DNA from: Bacillota bacterium
GTDB taxonomy: Bacteria; Bacillota; Clostridia; Acetivibrionales; JAMNXU01
NCBI GenBank assembly: GCA_023623175.1
Contig: JAMNXU010000018.1
Location: 1-64,000 of the forward strand
DNA: 64,000 bases
Direction: 5' to 3'
Part shown: piece after piece, positions 49,978-59,240 of the stretch
Position numbering within the stretch: the first letter of the stretch is position 1
Layout: each line of letters opens with the position of its first letter
Notes under the pieces: generated by a model
The model's input: only the letters and a program-made list of their open reading frames with translations
Database searches by the model: none
Told to the model about the DNA's origin: nothing
Translations under genes and position numbers: made by a program

Positions 49978-51437
49978 GGTTTTGGCAGAAGGCGTTTTTA
50001 TGCACAATCGTTGTTTTCCTGGTTGCATTTGATTTGGTAACCTTTCTTCTTGTAAAGAAAAGCTACTCGCTGAACAGGGAAAACATATATGCCCTGGCTG
50101 AGAACGAGAGGAATATCATACAGAAATCGCTTTACGAAAGACTTTTTAACATCTCCGGTTATTATGCGGACTTAAATGCGGACAACCTGAAAATGTATGT
50201 GTCTCCCTATGGAGCTTATTACAAGGATCAGAAAATCTACATGGAGCTTTATAAAGGCAACGTTCCTGTTTATTCCAATTTTCCGCATACCATGGAGGGT
50301 TCATCAAAAAACTTGCCTGAAAATTCAATAGGAAATTCAACAGGAAATTCAATGGAAGGGAGACCGGAACTGGACATTGAACCGGGTCAGAAAAGCACCG
50401 TGGAAAGGACGGTGGGAGGTATCAGCTATTTGTTTATTACCGGTTACCTGGGAGAGCCCTTTTCTGATCTTAAATTTGTGTATATTAAGGATATACAGGA
50501 TTTGACGGATTACAGGAATAAAATGCTGAATTACGCAGTCGTTATCAGTGTTATCGTGTCCGGCATTCTTTCTGTGCTTATAATAGCAATGCTGCTGAAA
50601 CTGACGGCACCCATCCGGAAACTGAACCGAACTGCAAAGGAAATTGCCGACGGGCATTATCAAAAACGTGTTGAAGTAAAAAGCAGGGATGAAATTGGAG
50701 AATTTGCGAGCAATTTCAATGCCATGGCCGATTCGGTGGAAGCCCACATAAGAAAACTGTCTGAATTGACCGAGGAACGGCAGAGGTTCATCAATAACCT
50801 CGCCCATGAAATGCGAACGCCGGTAACAGCCATAATCGGGTACGCTGAGTTTCTGAAATGCGCCAATTATAGCCGTGAAGAAGGCATAAAAGCCATTGAC
50901 TATATTATTCACCAGGGCGAGAGAATGAAGAACATGGCAAGCAAGCTGCTGGACCTGTCCCGCCTTAACAATGCGGACATAGAATTAGAAACGGTTGACG
51001 TGGGGGAAATTATTGAAAATGTTGAACAAACGCTGATGCAAAGCATCAATGAGAAGAAAGTCAATATAACAAAGGACTTGCAGGTGACTGAAATCGAGGG
51101 TGACAAGGATTTGATGGAATCTTTCATGCAAAATGTCATCGAAAATGCCGTCAGGGCGCTGCCGGCAGGCGGTAAAGTTGAAATAAAAACCTATGATAAC
51201 GGAAAAGAATCGATCCTTTCCGTTTCTGACAACGGTATGGGAATGAGTGAAGACGAGCTGAAGAAAATATTTGAGCCGTTCTACCGTGTGGACAAATCGA
51301 GATCTAGGGCTTATGGAGGTGCAGGATTGGGCTTGGCTTTGTGCAAGAGGATTTGCGAGCTCCATAATGCCGAAATGAATATAACTTCAAAACCGGGAGC
51401 CGGGACAAGAGTGGAGGCCAAATTTCAGAAGCAGTGA
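49974..51437 (+). CDS. Membrane sensor histidine kinase
   Basis: A 487-residue kinase. Helix 1 (about 7-28) and helix 2 (about 181-205) enclose an extracellular sensor of roughly 150 residues with a Ser/Asn repeat (SIGNSTGNSMEG). HAMP (LTAPIRKLNRTAKEIADG), HisKA with phosphorylated H278 in NNLAHEMRTPVTAIIGYAEF, then the ATPase boxes VIENAVRALPAGG, SVSDNGMGMSEDEL and GAGLGLALCKRI. Partner of the overlapping response regulator. The signal is unknown; the target probably includes the exported protein downstream. Confidence 0.95.
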   Translation: MRFWQKAFLCTIVVFLVAFDLVTFLLVKKSYSLNRENIYALAENERNIIQKSLYERLFNISGYYADLNADNLKMYVSPYGAYYKDQKIYMELYKGNVPVYSNFPHTMEGSSKNLPENSIGNSTGNSMEGRPELDIEPGQKSTVERTVGGISYLFITGYLGEPFSDLKFVYIKDIQDLTDYRNKMLNYAVVISVIVSGILSVLIIAMLLKLTAPIRKLNRTAKEIADGHYQKRVEVKSRDEIGEFASNFNAMADSVEAHIRKLSELTEERQRFINNLAHEMRTPVTAIIGYAEFLKCANYSREEGIKAIDYIIHQGERMKNMASKLLDLSRLNNADIELETVDVGEIIENVEQTLMQSINEKKVNITKDLQVTEIEGDKDLMESFMQNVIENAVRALPAGGKVEIKTYDNGKESILSVSDNGMGMSEDELKKIFEPFYRVDKSRSRAYGGAGLGLALCKRICELHNAEMNITSKPGAGTRVEAKFQKQ

Positions 51438-51520
51438 AGGCAGAAAATACAGTAAAGGCAGAAAAAGCGAAAAATGCAGTAAAAGCAGCAAATAAAAAAA
51501 TGAACGGGGAAATTGCATTT

Positions 51521-51542
51521 TTTACAACTCTTTTACAACTTG
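51521..51542 (+). promoter_or_regulatory. 11-bp direct repeat before exported-protein gene
   Basis: TTTACAACTCT (51521-51531) and TTTACAACTTG (51532-51542), an 11-bp direct repeat matching that at 49207. A TATAAT lies at 51573-51578 without a good -35 box, as expected for an activated promoter. Confidence 0.55.
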
Positions 51543-51624
51543 ATAAAAACCCTGTGACATGACAGCTTTAATTATAATACTGCAGCTGCTGCACAATATA
51601 TGAATTTAAAAGGAGTGTTTAGTC

Positions 51625-52293
51625 ATGAACAAGATAACAAAGATACTTACGGGAACCGCAGTGACGATAGCGCTCGGGGTGGGATTAATTCTCGGAAATG
51701 CCGCGCTTGTTTCTTTTGCCATGGGAACAGATAATCCTGTAACTAAGCCGGTGATTGAACCAGATTCATCAGCAAATCCTGGGGCCAGAACCGGTAATGT
51801 AGTTGTAATGGGTAACATGACGAGCAGAATAACTTATATGGCCAGGGGATGGGAAAACCTGCCTGGGGATAAGGCAGATGATGTTCTCAACCTGCAGATA
51901 GAAGAAAAGGAGCGTTTGCTTAAGGAAAAACTTAGAGCCAGCGGGTTTACGGAAGAAGAAATCGCCATGAGGATAGAAGAAATAAGAAACGCGCTTAAAA
52001 ATCCCGTTTATGTGGAAGGTAAACCGGGGGCAAACGACATTGCCGCTGAGAAAGCCGTTGAAATTGCCAGGTCGGCCATTATGGAAAAGTACGCCCTGAC
52101 GGACGATACCCTCAAACGTTTCAGTATCTACTCGGGATTCAATGTAGCTGATCCTGAAAATCCAAAGTGGCATGTCAGTTTCTACCCGACAGACAAGGCG
52201 GATTATGCGGAAATTGGCTGCTACAATGTGATTCTTGACCCCGTTACAGGAAAAATTATCAGTATTACATCTGCAGCCGACGGCAGAGGATAA
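51625..52293 (+). CDS. Exported protein, probable target of the adjacent two-component system
   Basis: A 222-residue protein. A signal peptide or anchor covers residues 8-33 (TGTAVTIALGVGLILGNAAL). After a spacer comes a helical segment rich in charge (NLQIEEKERLLKEKLRASGFTEEEIAMRIEEIRNALKN), then a PepSY-like beta domain AAEKAVEIARSAIMEKYALTDD...KWHVSFYPTDKAD...YNVILDPVTGKIISI. PepSY-like domains are thought to inhibit or bind exported partners. ATG 51625 has AAAGGAG. A terminator follows. Role unknown, stress-envelope function inferred. Confidence 0.75.
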   Translation: MNKITKILTGTAVTIALGVGLILGNAALVSFAMGTDNPVTKPVIEPDSSANPGARTGNVVVMGNMTSRITYMARGWENLPGDKADDVLNLQIEEKERLLKEKLRASGFTEEEIAMRIEEIRNALKNPVYVEGKPGANDIAAEKAVEIARSAIMEKYALTDDTLKRFSIYSGFNVADPENPKWHVSFYPTDKADYAEIGCYNVILDPVTGKIISITSAADGRG

Positions 52294-52322
52294 CGGTATG
52301 ATTGATATTGAATAAAATACAG

Positions 52323-52356
52323 CCATCCCTATACTTTTAATAGGGATGGTTTTTTA
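52323..52356 (+). terminator. Rho-independent terminator
   Basis: CCATCCCTAT (52323-52332) pairs with ATAGGGATGG (52340-52349), loop ACTTTTA, tail T6. Confidence 0.92.
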
Positions 52357-52366
52357 TATTACAAAA

Positions 52367-52410
52367 ATGTCACACGAAATGCCTGAAATGTCACATGAAT
52401 CAATGTCGCC
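52367..52410 (+). promoter_or_regulatory. ATGTCACA direct repeats before BceAB-type genes
   Basis: ATGTCACA occurs at 52367-52374 and 52388-52395, exactly 21 bases (two helix turns) apart, with ATGTCGCC at 52403-52410. They lie 62-105 bases before the ABC transporter start and may be the site of the BceR-type regulator encoded at 55644. Confidence 0.45.
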
Positions 52411-52471
52411 GCAGCCTGGGCCGCGCTAACATATAGTTGAAAAAGAAACAGGAAACCGGGAGGTTATTGTG

Positions 52472-53236
52472 ATGGAGTTATTGAAGGTTATCGGTATAAA
52501 GAAAACATATACAACCCGTTTCGGCGGAAACCAGGTGCAGGCGCTGAAAGGCGTTACATTTACCGTGGAAGCCGGAGAATTCATAGCAATCATGGGCGAA
52601 TCGGGCTCGGGGAAGACCACGCTTCTGAATATTCTCGCGGCGCTGGACAAGCCGACGGCGGGACAGGTGATCCTGGAAGGACGGGAACTTTCGGGCATAA
52701 AAGACAAGGAGCTCGCGGCTTTCCGGCGCAACAACCTTGGATTTGTATTCCAGGAATTTAACCTGCTCGACACGTTTTCAATCCGGGATAATATTTTGCT
52801 TCCGCTTGTGCTGGGAGGAAAAAGCGTCGCGGAAATGAAAAAAAGACTGATTCCGGTTGTGCAGTCCCTTGGGATTGAAGGAATCCTGGATAAGTTCCCC
52901 TATGAGGTTTCCGGGGGAGAAAAGCAGCGCACGGCCGTAGCCCGCGCGTTGATCACGAATCCGAAACTGATCCTGGCCGATGAACCAACGGGAGCGCTGG
53001 ATTCCCATTCCTCCGACGAACTGCTGAGGACATTTGCAAGGATAAATGAGAGCGGCCAGACCATACTGATGGTTACCCATTCCGTCAATGCCGCATCCAG
53101 CGCCAGGAGGGTCCTGTTCATCCGCGACGGCGTGATATTCCACCAGATTTACCGCGGAGACGCAACGCGCGAACAGTTCTATCAGAAAATTTCCGACACT
53201 CTCACGATGCTGAGGACCGGGGGTGAGAGGAAATGA
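52472..53236 (+). CDS. BceA-type ABC transporter ATPase
   Basis: A 254-residue ATPase. Walker A GESGSGKTTLLN (from about 42), Q-loop FVFQEFNLLDTFS, signature SGGEKQRTAVARAL, Walker B LILADEPTGALD and H-switch VTHSVNAA are all intact. It is of the MacB/Bce class, which use the energy to remove peptide antibiotics from lipid II-cycle intermediates. ATG 52472 is eight bases after GGGAGG; GTG 52469 is possible. It overlaps the permease gene by four bases. Confidence 0.93.
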   Translation: MELLKVIGIKKTYTTRFGGNQVQALKGVTFTVEAGEFIAIMGESGSGKTTLLNILAALDKPTAGQVILEGRELSGIKDKELAAFRRNNLGFVFQEFNLLDTFSIRDNILLPLVLGGKSVAEMKKRLIPVVQSLGIEGILDKFPYEVSGGEKQRTAVARALITNPKLILADEPTGALDSHSSDELLRTFARINESGQTILMVTHSVNAASSARRVLFIRDGVIFHQIYRGDATREQFYQKISDTLTMLRTGGERK

Positions 53237-55299
53237 AAACGGGATTCAAAACAGCTTTTTATTTTAAACTGGCGCTGAACAATATAAGAAAAAATTATCG
53301 TTTTTTTGTGCCCCGTATTCTCACGGGAGCCGGATTGCTCGGCTGCTTCTATATTGTTTTCACGCTGGCCATGGACGAACGCCTTGCCCAGGTTCGCGGA
53401 GGCACTTATATACCGACGATCATGGGATTGGGCACTTATGTCATGGCGCTGCTATCGTTCATACTGATGCTGTACACGAACAGCTTTCTTATGAAACAGA
53501 GAAAACGCGAGTTTGGCATGTACAATGTCCTTGGTATGGAAAAGCGGCATGTGGGAAGGGTTATTTTGCATGAAATGATGATTGGCGGTTTCATCTCCGT
53601 TGCGTTGGGTCTGGTGTTCGGCATCCTTTTCTACAAACTGAGCTCGCTGCTTATATGCAGGTTGCTTGGTGTGGATGTTATCCTCGGATTTTATTTCATC
53701 AGGCTCAAAACGCTGATTCCTCCCGCAATATTCTTTATACTGCTGGATACGCTCACGTATTTGTTCAACAGGATCAGCATTGCGCGACTAAAGCCCGTTG
53801 AGCTTATAAATAGCAGCCACACCGGCGAAAGGGAGCCGAAGGTGAAATGGCTTATACTGGTTGTCGGAATTATCACCCTTTCAGCCGGCTATTACATCGC
53901 GCTTACAACAAAAAGTCCTCTTGAAGCGCTGTACCTGTTTTTTTTTGCCGTAATACTTGTAATTGCCGGCACCTACTGCCTGTTTGTGTCCGGGAGCATA
54001 TTCATATTGAAATTACTGAAGAAAAACGAGAGATTTTATTATAACAAAAACCATATGACAGCTGTTTCGGGGCTCCTTTACAGGATGAAGCAGAATGCGG
54101 TCGGGCTTGCGTCGATTGCGATTCTCGCAACAGGCGTGCTCGTTATGATTTCCACCACGGTAAGCCTTTACTCGGGAATGCAGCAAACACTGGACCAGAA
54201 CTACCCGTATCATCTTTATATTTCAGCAGGTTATGAAGATAAAGAGGGAAATGTGGTGCAAATACCCCGGGAGCTGCTGGCTCAAATAGTTGAAGAAGCT
54301 GCCCGTGAATACGGAGTGGGCATCAGGTCCGTGGAAATGCAAAGATACCTGCAGGTTGCCTATATGTATGAAAAAGGAGCCTTTACTTCCACCGTGCCCC
54401 GGGTTTTTGATCTGAATTTTGGAAATGTGGCGAATGTCACCTTTATCACCCGTGATGAGTATGAGAACCTGACCGGTGCAAAGCTTGAACTTGATAAAGG
54501 AGAAATCGCTGTTTGCGCCATTTCCACCAAGTTCGGGGACAGGGGAATCACTAACGGGTTCCTCACGATTGACGGGAAGACTTACCGGGTTGCAATGACC
54601 CTGAAGTCCTTTCCGGTACAGGACAGGATGTCCACGACAGTAAATTGCTACGGCATAATTGTCAGCGATAACGAAACGCTTGATGAAATATATGAATCAC
54701 AGAAAGAGGCATATGATGTGAGAGCTTCGGAATATATAAACCAGCTGGCGGTTTTGTACGCTGATACTCAAAAGGCATGCGACGCAGGGCAGGCAATGCA
54801 TGACACCATCTGGAGGAAGCTGTTTGCCGCCTACAGGGATCAGGAGGAGAATATCGGTTCATGGAGAATAGATTTTGATTCGCTGTGGGACGCGAGGGAA
54901 TACATCTACGGAATGTACGGGACGCTGCTGTTTCTCGGCATACTTCTCGGGTTTGTGTGCATGTTTGCCACGGTGCTCATCATTTACTACAAGCAGATTT
55001 CGGAGGGTTACGAGGACAGGAACAGGTACCAGATAATGCAGAAAATAGGCATGGGGCCTGATGAAGTCAGGAAGAGCATTCAGCGCCAGATACTGATGGT
55101 GTTTTTCCTGCCGCTCGTTGTGGCGGGAGTGCATACGGCCTTTGCTTTCCCGATCCTTGAAAAACTGTTGCACATACTGCTTCTTTCGAGCACATGGCTT
55201 TTTGTGGGCTGCAGCATAATTGTATATGTAGTTTTTGCTGTCGTGTATGTATTGATTTATGCCGGTACCGCAAAGGTATATTACCAGATAGTGCGTTAA
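53233..55299 (+). CDS. BceB-type ABC transporter permease
   Basis: A 688-residue FtsX-like permease of the antimicrobial-peptide type, with ten predicted membrane helices. The first FtsX unit covers LSFILMLYTNSFLMKQRKREFGMYNVLGMEKRHVGRVILHE, and a large extracellular domain of about 230 residues (about 315-545) lies between helices 7 and 8, the usual ligand-sensing part of BceB. The last helices repeat the FtsX pattern (LGFVCMFATVLIIYYKQISEGYEDRNRYQIMQK..). It should form a sensory complex with the kinase at 56542. Confidence 0.93.
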   Translation: MKTGFKTAFYFKLALNNIRKNYRFFVPRILTGAGLLGCFYIVFTLAMDERLAQVRGGTYIPTIMGLGTYVMALLSFILMLYTNSFLMKQRKREFGMYNVLGMEKRHVGRVILHEMMIGGFISVALGLVFGILFYKLSSLLICRLLGVDVILGFYFIRLKTLIPPAIFFILLDTLTYLFNRISIARLKPVELINSSHTGEREPKVKWLILVVGIITLSAGYYIALTTKSPLEALYLFFFAVILVIAGTYCLFVSGSIFILKLLKKNERFYYNKNHMTAVSGLLYRMKQNAVGLASIAILATGVLVMISTTVSLYSGMQQTLDQNYPYHLYISAGYEDKEGNVVQIPRELLAQIVEEAAREYGVGIRSVEMQRYLQVAYMYEKGAFTSTVPRVFDLNFGNVANVTFITRDEYENLTGAKLELDKGEIAVCAISTKFGDRGITNGFLTIDGKTYRVAMTLKSFPVQDRMSTTVNCYGIIVSDNETLDEIYESQKEAYDVRASEYINQLAVLYADTQKACDAGQAMHDTIWRKLFAAYRDQEENIGSWRIDFDSLWDAREYIYGMYGTLLFLGILLGFVCMFATVLIIYYKQISEGYEDRNRYQIMQKIGMGPDEVRKSIQRQILMVFFLPLVVAGVHTAFAFPILEKLLHILLLSSTWLFVGCSIIVYVVFAVVYVLIYAGTAKVYYQIVR

Positions 55300-55374
55300 G
55301 GAAGGGAGAATCAAATAAACTTAACAGATCGTTTTGACCAGGTAATTTTAATATTTGACCGAGTATTTTGGTTT

Positions 55375-55525
55375 TTATTACGTAATTTCGGTTGAGTAAT
55401 TCATAAGTAATTCAATTGTGTAGTTCAATTGAGTAATTTGATTGAGTAGTTCAATTGAGTGATTCAGTTTAATAGTACAATTGAGTGGTTTAATTGAGGA
55501 ATTCGATTGAGTATTTTGGTTAAGT
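55375..55525 (+). repeat. TTCAATTGAGTAGTT-type tandem array
   Basis: About nine imperfect units of 14-16 bases (TAATTCAATTGTGTAGTTCAATTGAG..) run between the permease and the regulator gene. Each contains CAATTG or a close variant, so the array holds many overlapping palindromes. No coding frame crosses it. Confidence 0.8.
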
Positions 55526-55643
55526 ATGATTATGATGTATTATGTGAATGAGGATTTATGACTGTTGATTTAATGTATAAATGACTTAAGATTAAACCAT
55601 ATACACACAAATGCCGGGTGCCGGGGACCCTGGAGGGATGAGA

Positions 55644-56315
55644 ATGTACCGGATTTTGCTGGTGGAGGACGATTTTTCTCTTGCCGACGCAATGAAAAAG
55701 CAGCTTGAAAGCTGGGGAAACGAGGTTTGCGTTGTTACCGATTTTCAGAATGTGATGTCCGCATTCCATGAATACCAGCCTCATTTGGTCCTGCTCGATA
55801 TAATGCTGCCGTTTTACAATGGCTATTACTGGTGCAACGAGATACGGCGCGTCTCCAACGTCCCGGTCGTTTTTATCTCCTCCGCCTCGGACAATATGAA
55901 TATTGTCATGGCGATCAACATGGGCGGTGACGACTTTATTACAAAACCCGTGGACCCGATGGTGCTTACGGCCAAAATACAGGCTTTGCTTCGCCGCACC
56001 TACGAAATAGGCGACAGCGCTCCTATAATTGAATTCCACGGAGCGGTGCTGAATCTGAATGATCATTCCGTTGTTTTTCGCGGAAGACGCCTGGAATTGA
56101 CAAGAAATGAGTTCCGCATCCTGCACACGCTCCTTGAGAACAAGGGAAAGATTGTAAGCCGCGATCAGCTGATGACGAGGCTTTGGCAGGATGACTGCTA
56201 CGTGGAGGAGAACACACTGACGGTAAATGTGGCGAGACTTCGAAGAAAGCTCGAAGAATTCGGGCTTTCCGATGTTATCATCACAAAGCCGGGAAGCGGG
56301 TATATGGCGAAGTGA
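55644..56315 (+). CDS. BceR-type response regulator
   Basis: A 223-residue OmpR-family regulator. ATG 55644 is six bases after GGAGGG. LLVEDDFSLADAMKK, LVLLDIMLPFYNGY (phospho-Asp about 50), VVFISSASDNMNIVMAINMGGDDFITKPVD, then the winged helix LTRNEFRILHTLLENKGKIVSRDQLM, NTLTVNVARLRRKL and GSGYMA. The sequence follows the BceR/GraR group and its partner kinase lies 226 bases downstream. It likely controls the transporter upstream. Confidence 0.93.
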   Translation: MYRILLVEDDFSLADAMKKQLESWGNEVCVVTDFQNVMSAFHEYQPHLVLLDIMLPFYNGYYWCNEIRRVSNVPVVFISSASDNMNIVMAINMGGDDFITKPVDPMVLTAKIQALLRRTYEIGDSAPIIEFHGAVLNLNDHSVVFRGRRLELTRNEFRILHTLLENKGKIVSRDQLMTRLWQDDCYVEENTLTVNVARLRRKLEEFGLSDVIITKPGSGYMAK

Positions 56316-56541
56316 AAAGCGGGATAAAAATAATTCAGGGGAATTTGGGTTGCAACCAATTTGGGGATTTATCTTAATTTAAAAATTTAAAGATTAAAAG
56401 TAATAAATGGGGAGACGTTAAGCGTGATAAACGGGTAATGACCCCATTTACACTGAGTCCAGACCCGGGATTATCAGAAGTAATGTGTTGAAGTAATGAA
56501 TTAAAGGCGGGAAGATCGACGAAAATGAAAGGAAAAGCAAG

Positions 56542-57582
56542 ATGAAAGGCACAACGAAGAAGAACCGGACATGGGCGGTTTTTGCAGACTGCCTGAAAAA
56601 ACACCGTGCAACGGCGCTGGTGTTTGCGGTTTATACGGTCATCAGCCTGGTTATTTTCAGCCTTTACAACCTGGTTTTGGAGCCGTTCATGTATGCCGCA
56701 GTCCTCATCGGCTTTTTTGTTGCGGCCCTTTTTTGCATAGACTTTGCCAAAGAGCTGAACAGGGCGGCAGGAAGGGAACGCGCGCTGGCATCCTTAGGCG
56801 CGCAAATAAGCGAATTGCCGCCGGCGAATTCACTGGCCGAAGCGGATTACAGGGAAATGCTCCGTGTTTTGGGCAAAAGGCTGGAAGAATTGACTGCAAA
56901 TTTTGAAAACGAGCACCAGGATATGCTTGACTACTTTACTGCATGGGTACATCAGATTAAAACGCCCATTGCGGTCATGCGGCTGAGGATAGGCGGCGAA
57001 GACACGGATGAACACCGCGCGCTGGCGGCCGAGCTGTTCCGGATAGAACAATATGTGGACATGGTGCTCCAGTATATACGCCTCGGCAGCGAGACGAACG
57101 ACCTGGTAATAAAGGAATACAGCCTTGACGAACTTATACGCGATTCCGTCAGGAAGTACGCCGGGCAGTTTATATACAGAAAAGTGAAACTGGAATATGA
57201 GCCGACCGACCTTAAGATTGTGACGGATCGCAAATGGTTTTCATGCATCATTGAACAAATTTTGTCCAACGCAATCAAGTATACTCCCGAGGGAACGGTG
57301 ACAATCCGCGTGAGCGACGAAGGCATCCTGCGGATCAGCGATACGGGCATCGGCATTGCTGCCGAGGACCTTCCGCGCATTTTTGAAATGGGGTATACGG
57401 GCAGCAACGGAAGAATGGAGGAGCGGCTCGGTCAAAAATCCAGCGGGCTCGGGCTTTATCTTTGCAAAAAAGCGGCAGACATGCTGTCGATTCCTGTAAA
57501 TGTTGAAAGCGCTCCCGGAAGAGGAAGCACATTTATCCTGGACCTGAGGCAAAAACGAAACGGAAAAATTTTCTATACATGA
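56542..57582 (+). CDS. BceS-type intramembrane-sensing histidine kinase
   Basis: A 346-residue kinase with two membrane helices (about 25-45 and 50-70) and almost no extracellular loop, the mark of intramembrane-sensing kinases that listen to a Bce transporter. Phosphorylated H137 lies in WVHQIKTPIAVM. ATPase boxes: QILSNAIKYTPEG, ISDTGIGIAAEDLPRIFEMGYTG and SSGLGLYLCKKAA. It completes a BceAB-BceRS module for detecting and resisting lipid II-binding peptides such as bacitracin; the actual ligand is unknown. Confidence 0.94.
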   Translation: MKGTTKKNRTWAVFADCLKKHRATALVFAVYTVISLVIFSLYNLVLEPFMYAAVLIGFFVAALFCIDFAKELNRAAGRERALASLGAQISELPPANSLAEADYREMLRVLGKRLEELTANFENEHQDMLDYFTAWVHQIKTPIAVMRLRIGGEDTDEHRALAAELFRIEQYVDMVLQYIRLGSETNDLVIKEYSLDELIRDSVRKYAGQFIYRKVKLEYEPTDLKIVTDRKWFSCIIEQILSNAIKYTPEGTVTIRVSDEGILRISDTGIGIAAEDLPRIFEMGYTGSNGRMEERLGQKSSGLGLYLCKKAADMLSIPVNVESAPGRGSTFILDLRQKRNGKIFYT

Positions 57583-57659
57583 GGCAAAACACGAGCTCAT
57601 CAGATCTCTGAAATGCGGATAACTGTGGTGGTACATTGATATCGTCCCAGTGGCCATAT

Positions 57660-57733
57660 GGGACAGAAGAACCGTCCCCGTGTCCCACCTTGGGACAAGA
57701 GAACCGTCCCCGTGTCCCAGTCCCCGTGTCCCA
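57660..57733 (+). repeat. GGGACA repeat cluster (2.5 copies)
   Basis: GGGACAGAAGAACCGTCC.. and GGGACAAGAGAACCGTCC.. each followed by CCGTGTCCC, then a third 3' half (CCCCGTGTCCC). Almost identical to copies at 36.8-37.0 kb. Confidence 0.9.
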
Positions 57734-57762
57734 AGCATCAATAGGAAAGAGAGGTTGAGAAT

Positions 57763-58863
57763 ATGGATATTAAGCAAAGCGGAATCAATGTCCGGCAACT
57801 TGACAAGGCAATGGAAATAAATGAAGCGGATTCCACCGGCATTGCGTGGTATTCGCCGATGGAGTCACCTTTCAGGCTGAGCGGCTTTCCATGGATAGCC
57901 GTTGACAGGGTATACAGGAGATTGCCTTTGAATATTAATCCGGGTGTGCCTGAAATCGTAAGTATCCTGGCAAACTGTACGGCAGGAGGGCAGGTAAGCT
58001 TTCGCACAAATTCCAGGAAGCTTGTTCTGAAAGTCGAATTGGCAGGCGTTGCAAATATGTGCCACATGCCGGCGACGGGACAGTGCGGTTTCGACTGTTA
58101 CCTGGGAGAGCCGGGAAAAAGGTTCTTTTACAGCGCCACAAAATATGATCATTCAAAAAGTACATATGAATGTACGCTTTTTGATTTCCCGAACAGGGAG
58201 GTCAGGGAAGTGCTGCTGAATTTCCCCCTTTACCAGGGTGTAAAAAGTGTGTTTGTAGGACTGGATTCCGATGCGGAGATTTTTGAGCCCACACCCTTTG
58301 CAATTGACAAGCCGGTTGTTATTTACGGCACATCCATAACCCAGGGAGGGTGCGCATCAAGACCGGGAATGGCTTATACCAATATTTTAAGCAGGAATTT
58401 GAATGTACCGGTTGTCAATTTGGGTTTTTCGGGCAACGGAAAAGGAGATCCCGGGGTTGCTGAGATTATTGCGGGTATTCCCGAACTCGCCTGCGTGGTG
58501 CTGGATTACGAGGCCAATGCCACTGCCGACGGTTTGCTCGAAAAAACACTGGCTAAGTTCTTTGGAATCATAAGGGAGAAGCATCCGACAGTCCCGATCC
58601 TGATTGTTTCGAAAATCCGCTATGCGATTATGAATTTCAGTGAAGAGGCCTTGAATCGCGCAAATTACCTCAGGGATTTCCAGCGCAGTTTTGTTGAAGA
58701 GCAACGGAAACAGGGTGATGCCAACGTCCATTTCCTTGACGGTTCTACGCTGCTTGGCGATAAATTTGATGAATGTACAGTCGACGGAGTGCATCCGACA
58801 GACCTGGGTTTCGCGAGAATGGCAGAAAATCTCGAGCCGGTTTTAAGAGATCTTATCTTTTAG
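57763..58863 (+). CDS. Two-domain SGNH-family esterase
   Basis: A 366-residue protein without a signal peptide. The N-terminal 170 residues form a beta-sandwich as in SGNH_hydro GxlI-N-type enzymes. The catalytic domain has block I VVIYGTSITQGG (nucleophile S191), block II VVNLGFSGNGKGD, block III VVLDYEANAT (in place of GxND) and block V VDGVHPTDLGF with D341 and H344. It should remove acyl groups from sugars inside the cell. ATG 57763 follows AGAGAGG. A terminator closes it. Confidence 0.88.
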   Translation: MDIKQSGINVRQLDKAMEINEADSTGIAWYSPMESPFRLSGFPWIAVDRVYRRLPLNINPGVPEIVSILANCTAGGQVSFRTNSRKLVLKVELAGVANMCHMPATGQCGFDCYLGEPGKRFFYSATKYDHSKSTYECTLFDFPNREVREVLLNFPLYQGVKSVFVGLDSDAEIFEPTPFAIDKPVVIYGTSITQGGCASRPGMAYTNILSRNLNVPVVNLGFSGNGKGDPGVAEIIAGIPELACVVLDYEANATADGLLEKTLAKFFGIIREKHPTVPILIVSKIRYAIMNFSEEALNRANYLRDFQRSFVEEQRKQGDANVHFLDGSTLLGDKFDECTVDGVHPTDLGFARMAENLEPVLRDLIF

Positions 58864-58891
58864 TTACGCATGTTTTAGTTTACAGGTTAGT

Positions 58892-58928
58892 ATACGGGGA
58901 ACGGTTCAAGGATCGTTCCCCGTATTTA
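58892..58928 (+). terminator. Rho-independent terminator
   Basis: ATACGGGGAACG (58892-58903) pairs perfectly with CGTTCCCCGTAT (58914-58925), followed by TTTA. The 310-base gap that follows to 59240 shows no other feature. Confidence 0.88.
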
Positions 58929-59240
58929 CAGGTTTTTACAGTTTCAGCTCCCTGGAATGAGATTTACAAGTTGCGACGTGTCGGCAGGGTGAAGTCTAAC
59001 GATTGAAATGAGAGAAAAAAGCAAAACGAGCGACAGGATTCGCAAAATTTTTATTACATCGAAACACAAACATTTATTTTATGCCTATAATTTTGTAGAA
59101 TATAAATTAGCCTGTTAATTATTAATTTTTTTTATATCATTTACAGTTAGGAGTGAATGATAGAGATTATAACGATACCGGAATATTAAAGAGAAGTTTT
59201 CCCGCAACCATTTGGGAGGGCCGATACGGAGAGCAAAACT

